64,000 bases of DNA from Lewinellaceae bacterium (GTDB lineage: Bacteria > Bacteroidota > Bacteroidia > Chitinophagales > Saprospiraceae): contig JACJYE010000001.1 in assembly GCA_020636255.1 (NCBI GenBank), forward strand, positions 859,501-923,500, read 5' to 3'. This document shows positions 8,293 through 15,090 of the stretch, in pieces. Made by a program: the position numbers and the translations under genes. The first letter of the stretch is position 1. Each line of letters begins with the position of its first letter. The notes under the pieces are model-generated. The model saw nothing but the letters and a program-made list of their open reading frames with translations. It was not told the DNA's origin and made no database searches.

Positions 8293-8548
8293 CTCCAGGT
8301 GCTTTTGAGGATGAAGCTAAAAAATTTATGGGTAAGAAAATAAAGCAAAATAGCGGAGGCCCGGCAATCGCATTTGATTTTATGCTTTACTAATCATCGG
8401 GCCTCTTGGGTTTTCCCGGTCTCCTTCGTTCATTTTTTGGGCGGCCAAAAAACGAACCAAAAAAGCCGCCGCCGGCGCAAGATGAAGTATACTTTTTAAA
8501 TGCGATTGTCCTGATAGCAGAGGCCAGCCCCTTTCGCTGCGCACCGCT

Positions 8549-8635
8549 TAACCTTCGACCTTTAACCTTTAACCTTCGACCTTTAACCTTTAACCTTCGA
8601 CCTTTAACCTTCGACCTTTAACCTTTAACCTTCCA
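8549..8635. repeat. GGTTAAAGGTCGAA tandem repeat overlapping a stop codon
   Basis: About ten 7-bp half-units alternate GGTTAAA and GGTCGAA on the minus strand across 87 bases. The leftmost coding base set of the purA-like gene (TAA, 8627-8625) lies inside it. A plus-strand reading frame across the array only yields a repeated NLRPLTF peptide and is not considered a gene. The 8293-8548 stretch beside it holds nothing recognisable. Confidence 0.85.
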
Positions 8636-9797
8636 CCCCCTGCCTTACCCCCCAAACCGTCTCCACCATTCCCGCCGAGCGGTCCGAATAGCTTTCCAGC
8701 AGGCTGTGGAAGGGGAAGCCAATGGCTTTTGCCAGCGCTGCCGGATGCCCGTATGTGCGTAACACGCCCGCCTCTACGGCCTGGAGCGGCCCTTCTACCT
8801 GGTCGAGGCAGGTGAGGGCGAGGTGTTCCCGCAGGCCTGCGTAGTAGTTGCGGCAGCTGCTCAGGGCGTACTGTAGCATGTCGATATCCAGGGGGGCTTT
8901 CCGCAGCTGGCCCTGCCAGGGGTTGTACTGGTTGGTCTCCAGAGGGTTGGAGCGGACGTTGGCGGGCTGGCCTTCGTTGGGCAGCGGGCCGTTGCCGTGC
9001 CTGGTCAGGTAAGCCCGGCTGATGTAATAGATGTCCGGCTCCGGCAGCCCGTTGTCGCGTATCAGCTCCAGCGCGTTGCGCGGGCCGGTGCAGGCGCGGG
9101 TGACGTGGGGGAAAAAGCCGTGGTCCATATCCAGCAGCACGCCCTGGCTGCCTTCGAAGATGAGCGTGTCGGCCTGCAGGCGCCGGAAAAAGGCCTTTTC
9201 CTGCACCAGCTCGAACAAGGGCAGGATGTCCTGTACCACTTGTTTGAAAAAGCCGATATGGCCGTCGATCGCATCGTCGGGCGGGGTGCGGCTTTTCTGT
9301 TCGTAATACTGGCGGATGGCCCCGAGCTTCTGCTCCAGCACAGCTGGGTAGAAGAGGTCCTGGACGAACAGCTTGTAGGGGCTTTCGTTGCGCTCGATGG
9401 TGGCGCCAAAGCCCAGGCCGCAACTGCCGTGGGCATTCACGGTTTCCAGCGCCCGGTTGTAGTACACCTCATAGGGCGTGGTCACGGGCGCCAGGGCGTC
9501 GACGTATATCCTGGGCTTCATACCGAGCGCTGCCAGAGCTTTCCATTCGTTGAAAAAGCCGATGGGGTAAAAGGTGCAGAAGCGGCTCCAGTACGTAGGG
9601 GCGCCGCGCAGCGTACCGCTGCCGAAGCTGGAGAACACGTGTCGCCGGCCGTCTTCCAGTACGACGGTATGCCCGGCCTGGTGCCCGCCGGAAAAGCGGA
9701 TGACGAGGGGGCGCCGGTTTTGGCGGCAAAGGTAGTCGGTCGCCAGCCCTTTGCCTTCGTCGCCAAAACCCAGGCCTATTACGATCTTTGTTTTCAT
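8625..9797 (-). CDS. Divergent adenylosuccinate synthetase-family enzyme (PurA-like)
   Basis: This 390-residue protein is shorter than canonical PurA (about 430). It keeps the P-loop GFGDEGKG with the catalytic-base Asp at D13, then GGHQAGHT (catalytic His H43; the usual Asn is Gln40), FEGSQGVLLDMDHGFFPHVT (215-233 region) and RAYLTRHGNGPLP (about 261-273). It lacks the IMP-binding TTGRGIGPAY and TTGRRRRTGW segments: the first is replaced by CGLGFGATIERNE and the second by a different sequence (about 281-300). The terminal STGPDR guanine-binding motif is also not visible. GTP-dependent activation of a carbonyl oxygen is plausible, but IMP and aspartate as substrates are doubtful. Its start overlaps the VWA gene by 4 bases, so the two should be translationally coupled. 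It probably does not replace housekeeping purA. Confidence 0.8.
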   Translation of the reverse strand: MKTKIVIGLGFGDEGKGLATDYLCRQNRRPLVIRFSGGHQAGHTVVLEDGRRHVFSSFGSGTLRGAPTYWSRFCTFYPIGFFNEWKALAALGMKPRIYVDALAPVTTPYEVYYNRALETVNAHGSCGLGFGATIERNESPYKLFVQDLFYPAVLEQKLGAIRQYYEQKSRTPPDDAIDGHIGFFKQVVQDILPLFELVQEKAFFRRLQADTLIFEGSQGVLLDMDHGFFPHVTRACTGPRNALELIRDNGLPEPDIYYISRAYLTRHGNGPLPNEGQPANVRSNPLETNQYNPWQGQLRKAPLDIDMLQYALSSCRNYYAGLREHLALTCLDQVEGPLQAVEAGVLRTYGHPAALAKAIGFPFHSLLESYSDRSAGMVETVWGVRQGVEG

Positions 9798-10717
9798 AAG
9801 CGGATGAAGCCTTTACCGGTGGTGGAAACGATATCTGCCGGCACGTTCACCAGGGCCCGCCGGATATGGCCCGCCGTATTCGCGTCGAAGGCGGCGGCCA
9901 CCGAATCCAGGCCAGCGCCCCTGCAAACGGCTACGGTGGAGGCGATCAGCTCGGCGATGGCGTTGTGGTCGTCGAGAATGAGCAGCCGCTCGCCCAGCAG
10001 GTTGCGCCAGTAGCCGATGACATCGGGGTTGTCGCGGTAGCTGGTCTCGTTGACGTGGATGTGGAAGACGTGGTACAAACGCTGCGCCTGTGCCAGCACC
10101 TCTTCGGCCCGGATGCTGCTGCCTTCCGGGTACCCCATGATATGCTGCAGCTGCGCGGCTTCGACGCTGCCCCAGCTCTTCTCGTCGCCGATGGTGAAAA
10201 GGAAGCCCTTTTCGCCCCGTTTTTCGAAGCAGTCGATAGACGTATGCCGGCCGCCTACCAGCCAGGCCAGGAGGTAGGACTCCATGTTCTGGCCGCCGCC
10301 GCCTCTTTCGATAAAGATGCTGGACAGGCAGGCGCTCAGCTCCTGAGTGCCCGATTCGAACTGCCCCACCTGAAGGGGAGCGCTGTCGGACAAATGGTCG
10401 CCGATGGCGGAGAACAGGATCTGCGGGCTGTCAACGCCGTGCCCTGTCAGGGTATCCATCAGCGAGCCCAGCTTATGGCGGATGAGCTGCTCCGGGATGC
10501 GGCCCATTGAACCGGTGACATCCAGAAATACAGAAATAGCGAGAGAATTGGGGTGAGCCTCCGAATCGCGGCTCTCGCGGAAGCTGAGGCCGTAGGGGTT
10601 CATTTCCGGCGCGATCGTGCGGCTGCGGTTGTTGGTGAAAATGTCATCACCTGACTTTGTGGCATAACTTGCCCGGAGATGCGCGTACGCATCACTCGAC
10701 CATCTTGCATAACCCAT
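9794..10717 (-). CDS. VWA-domain protein of the J-kinase/VWA/PurA-like operon
   Basis: This 307-residue protein has no signal peptide. Its von Willebrand A domain has the MIDAS start D66-V-T-G-S70 within SVFLDVTGSMGRIPEQL. Conserved-looking blocks follow: FSAIGDHLSDSAPLQVGQFE, RGGGGQNMESYLLAW and KRGEKGFLFTIGDEKSWG. The N-terminus includes MNPYGLSFRESRDSEAHPNS. Intracellular VWA proteins usually act as metal-dependent protein-interaction hubs, for example with MoxR ATPases or in tellurite-type stress loci. Here the partners are presumably the two operon neighbours. It starts 11 bases after the J-domain gene stop and its last 4 bases overlap the PurA-like start. No function is known to me for this family. 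Confidence 0.82.
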   Translation of the reverse strand: MGYARWSSDAYAHLRASYATKSGDDIFTNNRSRTIAPEMNPYGLSFRESRDSEAHPNSLAISVFLDVTGSMGRIPEQLIRHKLGSLMDTLTGHGVDSPQILFSAIGDHLSDSAPLQVGQFESGTQELSACLSSIFIERGGGGQNMESYLLAWLVGGRHTSIDCFEKRGEKGFLFTIGDEKSWGSVEAAQLQHIMGYPEGSSIRAEEVLAQAQRLYHVFHIHVNETSYRDNPDVIGYWRNLLGERLLILDDHNAIAELIASTVAVCRGAGLDSVAAAFDANTAGHIRRALVNVPADIVSTTGKGFIRL

Positions 10718-10728
10718 GATGTGTGGTT

Positions 10729-11622
10729 TTAAAGCGTTAGAGGATGAAATTTGTTATCGAATGTTCTTTTCAGCAGGCCCCGGTATTCGTCATAACATTG
10801 GTAGGCATCGGAATGCCGGGCCAGCAGGAAATCCACGAAGGCCTTGTTGTGCGTTTTCAGCAGCCGGACGCCCAGCCCGGAGCGGTCGCCCAACAGATAG
10901 GCTGCCGTGCGCTTGCACAACTCCAGGTCGGTAGCGGTATCCGCCCGTTTGCTTTTGAACAGGCCGGGCGGATACCAGTGCCGGTAGCGGGCGGAAACCG
11001 TGCGAACCATGCCGTCGCGAAAGGCCGTGTGGTAAAAGGAACCCAGTATGATGCCGTGTGTTTCCGGTACCACGAAGACGCTTTCCGGGCTGATGCCGCC
11101 ATGTACGAACCCCTCCTGCGAGAGCCATGCGCAGGCCTCCAGCAGACGGGACAGTATCCAGTTGACATGCTCCTGAGGAAGGGACAGGCCGCTTAACGGG
11201 AGTGCCCTCAACGGGAATGTTGCTGCCAGTTTTCCCGCCGATAAGGCCATGGCTTCCGGCAGATAGCGTTGAAAATGCAGGGCCGCCGGGCTGTTGCGGC
11301 TTTTCAGCCGAAGGTAGTTGCCATAGCTGGCCTCCAGCAATTCCTGGTTGCCGCTGAAATGGGCCTGCCGTTGCCCCATTCGGAATGGCCCGGCATCATC
11401 TTCCAGGTTGCCTCCCTTTTCGAAGGCCTCCTTTAGCTCGTTGAGGCGCCGCAGCGCCACAGCGGCTTCCGGTAGCGGGCACCGGTCGGGGTGGAGCAGC
11501 AGCACGGCGGCCCGGTACTGCCGCCGGGCATCTGCTACATCGAATACGTCGGCCAGCATAGCCGCCCGGCTGATCTTGCCGATCAGGGCCTGGATATTGG
11601 CGTAATCAGTAGGAGCCGTCAT
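10729..11622 (-). CDS. J-domain protein fused to a pseudokinase
   Basis: This is a 297-residue cytoplasmic protein. Residues about 28-70 form a J-domain-like helical hairpin with the HPD motif at 44-46 (AAVLLLHPDRCPLPEA), which in DnaJ proteins activates Hsp70. From about residue 120 the protein looks like a protein kinase C-lobe: LEACAWLSQEGFVHGGISPESVFVV. HGGISPESV (174-182) sits where kinases have HRDxKPxN. The catalytic Asp is replaced by Gly, and GIILGSFYH (190-198) lacks the DFG Asp. YPPG (217-220) and TDLELCKR (231-238) resemble the APE and DxxxLG elements. It is therefore predicted to be catalytically dead. It is first in the operon and directly downstream of the promoter with paired palindromes. 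Confidence 0.78.
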   Translation of the reverse strand: MTAPTDYANIQALIGKISRAAMLADVFDVADARRQYRAAVLLLHPDRCPLPEAAVALRRLNELKEAFEKGGNLEDDAGPFRMGQRQAHFSGNQELLEASYGNYLRLKSRNSPAALHFQRYLPEAMALSAGKLAATFPLRALPLSGLSLPQEHVNWILSRLLEACAWLSQEGFVHGGISPESVFVVPETHGIILGSFYHTAFRDGMVRTVSARYRHWYPPGLFKSKRADTATDLELCKRTAAYLLGDRSGLGVRLLKTHNKAFVDFLLARHSDAYQCYDEYRGLLKRTFDNKFHPLTL

Positions 11623-11663
11623 GTTTTCGTTCGGTTTTGAAGTTAGTCCAGGGTGTCAAATAC

Positions 11664-11684
11664 TTAGTTTTGTTATTAAACTAA
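11664..11684. promoter_or_regulatory. Palindromic operator candidate, distal to the promoter core
   Basis: TTAGTTT (11664-11670), a 7-base spacer and AAACTAA (11678-11684) form a perfect 7-7-7 inverted repeat. It lies just downstream of the predicted transcription start of the J-domain/VWA/PurA-like operon. It shares its half-site with the palindrome at 11711, whose centre is 48 bases away. Confidence 0.65.
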
Positions 11685-11696
11685 CTAAGCACTCCA

Positions 11697-11727
11697 CAAA
11701 TATATCCTTTCTTAGTTTAAAAGTCAA
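11697..11727 (-). promoter_or_regulatory. Promoter of the J-domain/VWA/PurA-like operon
   Basis: On the minus strand TTG (11727-11725) is followed, after 20 bases, by TATATTTG (11704-11697). This is an exact match to the Bacteroidota consensus TTG-N(19-21)-TAnnTTTG. Transcription should start near 11690, leaving a leader of about 68 bases before the J-domain gene. The -33 TTG lies inside the palindrome at 11711-11733. Confidence 0.75.
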
Positions 11728-11733
11728 ACTAAG
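11711..11733. promoter_or_regulatory. Palindromic operator candidate overlapping the -33 element
   Basis: CTTAGTTT (11711-11718), a 7-base spacer and AAACTAAG (11726-11733) form a perfect 8-7-8 inverted repeat covering the -33 TTG and part of the promoter spacer. A dimeric repressor bound here would exclude RNA polymerase. The second, closely matching palindrome at 11664 suggests cooperative binding. No regulator gene is adjacent. Confidence 0.7.
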
Positions 11734-11780
11734 TGAATGAAAAAATTAAACTTTTTTTGGATTGAGGGTGCACTGCCCTG

Positions 11781-11870
11781 GAGACGCAGAGAACGCAGAG
11801 GTTTTCGCGGGAAGAGCTCCTTCTACACGCCCTGCTTTGCGCTTTTCTCCGCGTCTTTGCGCCTTCGCGG
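11781..11870. repeat. Dispersed-type noncoding repeat (GACGCAGAG / GCGCAAAGACGC motifs)
   Basis: GAGACGCAGAGAACGCAGAGG (shown here in part; 11781-11801) and the opposite-strand block CCGCGAAGGCGCAAAGACGC (from 11870) form a partly complementary pair around a 45-base centre. I have seen this kind of sequence scattered in many bacterial genomes and often mis-annotated as small proteins. The reading frames across it give such spurious peptides. The remaining 11871-12046 holds only an imperfect nested hairpin (TGCCGT 11947-11952 with ACGGCA 11991-11996, and GGGAC/GTCCC inside) and no gene. Confidence 0.55.
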
Positions 11871-12046
11871 TTTAATATTTGCCGGGAATGCCGCCAAGGA
11901 AACGCGAAGTATGCGAAACGATGGCTAGCCGATTCCAGGCCTATAGTGCCGTACAAGAAAAAGATCGTTCGTGAGGGACTTTGTCCCGAAACGGCATAAT
12001 GTCTCTGGCTTGCGAATACACTGCCTGATCCGCATGCCCACATTCC

Positions 12047-13090
12047 TCACCGCAAAATGCCCAGGTGGATGATCCGGCCGCCGTTGCCGCCGGAGGGGTT
12101 GCTGCTTTTGCCGATGACGATGCCCGCTTCCGGTGCGTAGTACTCCCGGATAATATCTCCGAAGGGGTTGCGCAGGATGCCGATGCGCTCGCCTTTAAGC
12201 AACAGTTGCTTCAGCTCCACCGGCACTTCCAGCAAGCCACCCTCGCCGGTATAGATCCAGTACGACTTTTTACATACTACAGCGGAAGGCGTTGGTTCTA
12301 CGGGGCGGCTGATCATGCCCAGCCAGCTCAGGGTATTGAGGATGCCGCGTACGCCCCGCCCGATCATCTCGGGCTGGTATACCTGCGGGTCGCCATATTC
12401 TACGGTAATGGAGTAGACGCCGGCCAGCATGGCTTCGGCGCGCAGGGTGCGGGAGGCGGCCACTACTTGTCCGGCGGAGGGTTTGCCCTCGTTGTGCAGA
12501 ATGATGTCGGCATCCTGCAGGCGCGCCATTTGCATCAGGGTGTCGTTGTATATATCGGTGCGGGCGTAGAGGGAGTTGACGCGGCCGAAGCTGGCGGTAT
12601 GCAGGTCGATATGGTAGTCAAAATGGCGGGCGATCCTGTCGAAGATACGCCAGGCGTACTGTTGGCTTTCATCGCCGTTCTCTTTGCCGGGGAACAGGCG
12701 GTTGAGGTCTTCTTCATCGGGAAAGCGGCGCCTGTCCATGGGGATGCTCACCGCGTTGAGGCCGGGCACGCCTACCAGCGTGCCCTTCAGGTTTTCAGGC
12801 CTTACCTGCCGGAACACTTCCTGGATGATGGGGATGCCGTTGAGCTCGTTGCCGTGGATGGCGGCGGTGAGCCCCAGCACCGGCCCTTCTTCCACGCCTT
12901 TCGCCACCATGATGGGCACGTATATGGGCTGCGACAGGCTGTTGGTAGCCATCTGCAGCCAGTACCTGCTCACCTGCCCTGCCGGCGCCTGCGCCAGGTT
13001 GAGCTCGGTAATGACGGGGATGGCCGTGGGCTGGGCCTGGGCCCGAAGTAAGGAGAACAGGATGAAACAGGGTAGCAACAGATGTTTCAT
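12047..13090 (-). CDS. Exported succinylglutamate desuccinylase/aspartoacylase-family zinc hydrolase
   Basis: The 347-residue protein has an N-terminal signal peptide (MKHLLLPCFILFSLLRAQAQ) and an M14-related AstE/AspA fold. The zinc ligands are visible as HGNE in LTAAIHGNELNGIPII and as the His of HIDLHTASFGR, and the catalytic Glu is probably that of SITVEYGDPQ. The C-terminal part (SYWIYTGEGGLLEVPVEL ... GERIGILRNPFGD) is the small beta domain usual in this family. The enzymes hydrolyse N-acyl amino acids or related amides. The exported form suggests a periplasmic substrate that cannot be named. A minus-strand TATCTTTC at about 13125-13118 is a one-mismatch -7 box, but no good -33 is seen. 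Confidence 0.85.
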   Translation of the reverse strand: MKHLLLPCFILFSLLRAQAQPTAIPVITELNLAQAPAGQVSRYWLQMATNSLSQPIYVPIMVAKGVEEGPVLGLTAAIHGNELNGIPIIQEVFRQVRPENLKGTLVGVPGLNAVSIPMDRRRFPDEEDLNRLFPGKENGDESQQYAWRIFDRIARHFDYHIDLHTASFGRVNSLYARTDIYNDTLMQMARLQDADIILHNEGKPSAGQVVAASRTLRAEAMLAGVYSITVEYGDPQVYQPEMIGRGVRGILNTLSWLGMISRPVEPTPSAVVCKKSYWIYTGEGGLLEVPVELKQLLLKGERIGILRNPFGDIIREYYAPEAGIVIGKSSNPSGGNGGRIIHLGILR

Positions 13091-13134
13091 GGATGTTTAG
13101 AGTGTAGCAATCACCTTAGAGAAAGATAAAGGTT

Positions 13135-14085
13135 TCAAAAGAAACTCACCACTCCACGGCCTTCACCGCCGATCGTGAAATTCAGGCCCAGCATTAGGGA
13201 CACCGAGTGCTGGCTGCGCTTGTTCTCTTTGCTGTTGCTGCCGTGCACCAGGTCCATGATGTCGTAAAAGCCGGTAGCGCCGGCGAAAATGTGCGTATTG
13301 GCCATGATGCTCTTGGAAATGCGCAGGCCGGCGATGGGGCCGATATGGAAAGCGCCGCCACCTACGTCTTCCGGCAGCAGCACCTTGCTGCTCTCCACCA
13401 GGTCTTCCAGCATGATGAGCTGCGAAGCCGTAAACTCGTTCTCATCGGCGATGCGCTCGATCTCGGAGTTGAGGTGGTAAAAGAAACCGGACTCACTCTC
13501 CGAGCGCTGGAAGCTCCAGTCGAACCCTGCCCGGGCGCCGGCAAAGATCTCGTAATCGAAAGCGCGGTCGATGCTGTTGGCGCCGGCGCCGTAAGGGGTA
13601 GTGGCCAGGTTGTAACGATAGTCGAGATGCAGGTTCATACCGCCTTTGCCCTGCCGGAAATAGCCGGGGCTGACGTTCAGCTCCAGGAATTGGCGCTGCA
13701 TTTTCACATCGGAAGATTCGCCGAAGCCGTAGCGCACGAAAAAGGTGATGATGGTCTTGTTGTAGCCGTTTTTCCCGAACTCTTTCTCCATATCCAGGTC
13801 GTTGATCGGCTCGTCCATACCGTGCAGCAGGGCTTCCAGTGAAGCGCCCAGGCGCACCAGGTTCCACATGGCCTGAAAGTGGGGGTTGGCCGACAGCGGC
13901 GCCCGGTCGTCGAGGGCAAAGATGGAAGTGAGGTTCAGCCCGATGTCCAGCTGGGCATCGTCGAGCTGAAGGAGATAGTGCCGCCCCGCCTTTTTGTCGA
14001 AAGTAGGGCTGGGCTGAGCGGCCAGTGCCTGGCCCAGAAAGATTCCAATGGTTACGAGTAGTAAATGTATGTTACGCATGGCCAA
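13135..14085 (-). CDS. Exported protein of unknown function, possible outer-membrane beta-barrel
   Basis: The 316-residue protein has a signal peptide (RNIHLLLVTIGIFLGQALAAQ). Its body has alternating hydrophobic and polar strands, for example KTIITFFVRYGFGE, GGMNLHLDYRYNLATT and YEIFAGARAGFDWSFQ. It ends with HSVSLMLGLNFTIGGEGRGVVSFF, whose final aromatic residue is typical of barrel C-termini. I do not recognise a family. Met3 is an alternative start. It lies 21 bases after the gene at 14107 and on the same strand as the T9SS cargo at 15091, so these three may form an operon and the two smaller proteins may assist the cargo at the surface. Confidence 0.7.
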   Translation of the reverse strand: MAMRNIHLLLVTIGIFLGQALAAQPSPTFDKKAGRHYLLQLDDAQLDIGLNLTSIFALDDRAPLSANPHFQAMWNLVRLGASLEALLHGMDEPINDLDMEKEFGKNGYNKTIITFFVRYGFGESSDVKMQRQFLELNVSPGYFRQGKGGMNLHLDYRYNLATTPYGAGANSIDRAFDYEIFAGARAGFDWSFQRSESESGFFYHLNSEIERIADENEFTASQLIMLEDLVESSKVLLPEDVGGGAFHIGPIAGLRISKSIMANTHIFAGATGFYDIMDLVHGSNSKENKRSQHSVSLMLGLNFTIGGEGRGVVSFF

Positions 14086-14106
14086 TTGTTTTTATACCTT
14101 ACTATG

Positions 14107-15078
14107 CTATTTAGGTTTTCCAGTGATGATATACCGCAGCCCGGCGAAGCCGTAGGCCGAGAACATGGGTTTGGTGCCTTTGATCGCGGTGTTCTTCTGC
14201 GCGCTCAGCTCGGCCCCGCCCACCAGGGTGAAGCCGCCGCCGAAGTTGACGGGCAGCTCAGCGCGCAAGAACCAGCCGAAAGAGGGCACCACCCGAGGGT
14301 CGTTGAACTTGCCGAAAACGATGCTCTGCAGCGCCTCGGCGATCTGGTCGGTCGTGTTTTCCACCGGCGCGAGCAGGCCGCCTTCCATCAGGCTATCCAG
14401 CTTTTCCCGAACAAAGAGTATGCTGCCCAGGTTGACCACCGGCGAAGGGTCGGCGGAAAAACGAAGGCCGGGCGTCACTTCTGCATCCAGCGTGCAAGTG
14501 CGTTTTTTACCCCATTCCGCCAACGGCCGCTCGCCCAAAAAGATCTTCTTCAGGTGCACGTAGGCTTCCAGGTCGTAGCGCTGGGAGAAAAAAGGTTTTT
14601 CGGCCTTGGCATCGTCCAGCGCCAGCAGGGCCAGGTGCTCGGCCAGCCCTTCGGCATCGCCTTTCAGCGACAGCTTTACAGACTTGATCTGGTTCTTCAG
14701 CTTCTGCGATTCCCGTTTATCGGTGAGGCGCGGGTCGGAAACGGTGAAGCTGGCGCCCACCCACTTCAGGCGCGCATACATCCTTACACCGTTGATATTG
14801 CGGTTGACCTTCCGGCTGATTTCCTGGTCTATCTCGATGCGCAGCCCCGGAAACAGCTCTTTGAGCCACCTGGGCGCATCCAGGCCAAAGGCGTCGAAAG
14901 CGGAGTCGACCTGCGCTTCGGTGATCTCCAGCTCGGAAAAGCCTACCATTTCGGAGAGGCCGCCTTTGAAAGTGGTATGCGCCGGCCCGGTAACGGTTTC
15001 CATCCCGAATTCCAGGAACTGCGCCTGCGCCGAGCAGGCCAGCAGGGTGATCTGAAATAAAAGCACCATTTTCTTCAT
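14107..15078 (-). CDS. Exported protein of unknown function
   Basis: About 323 residues. I chose the ATG at 15078 because MKKMVLLFQITLLACSAQAQ is a clean signal peptide. An ATG at 15090, touching the stop codon of the upstream gene, adds four residues and would fit translational coupling. The mature part has a charged helical middle (DKRESQKLKNQIKSVKLSLK) and a strand-rich C-terminus (SFGWFLRAELPVNFGGGFTLV, YGFAGLRYIITGKPK) that could be part of a barrel. No family is recognised. The arrangement directly downstream of a type B T9SS cargo hints at a role with that protein. Confidence 0.68.
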   Translation of the reverse strand: MKKMVLLFQITLLACSAQAQFLEFGMETVTGPAHTTFKGGLSEMVGFSELEITEAQVDSAFDAFGLDAPRWLKELFPGLRIEIDQEISRKVNRNINGVRMYARLKWVGASFTVSDPRLTDKRESQKLKNQIKSVKLSLKGDAEGLAEHLALLALDDAKAEKPFFSQRYDLEAYVHLKKIFLGERPLAEWGKKRTCTLDAEVTPGLRFSADPSPVVNLGSILFVREKLDSLMEGGLLAPVENTTDQIAEALQSIVFGKFNDPRVVPSFGWFLRAELPVNFGGGFTLVGGAELSAQKNTAIKGTKPMFSAYGFAGLRYIITGKPK

Positions 15079-15090
15079 AGGCGTAATCAT

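Noticed and set aside
8406..8621. Plus-strand reading frame of 71 codons
   Set aside because: Its second half only translates the GGTTAAA tandem repeat into NLRPLTF units and there is no homology or start context.
8625..9797. Assignment of the PurA-like enzyme as phage-type PurZ (aminoadenine synthesis)
   Set aside because: As I recall, PurZ lacks the catalytic-base aspartate that is kept here (GDEGKG, D13), and no phage genes are nearby.
6514..10510. Long plus-strand frames opposite the GMC, PurA-like and VWA genes
   Set aside because: They are shadows produced by GC-rich codon bias; the minus-strand frames carry all the recognisable motifs.
11941..12000. Intrinsic terminator after the aspartoacylase-family gene
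   Set aside because: The nested hairpin has only 5-6 bp stems and no U-tract on the relevant strand.
11729..12043. Small proteins rich in Arg/Cys on both strands
   Set aside because: They arise from the GACGCAGAG-type dispersed repeat, a well-known source of spurious calls.
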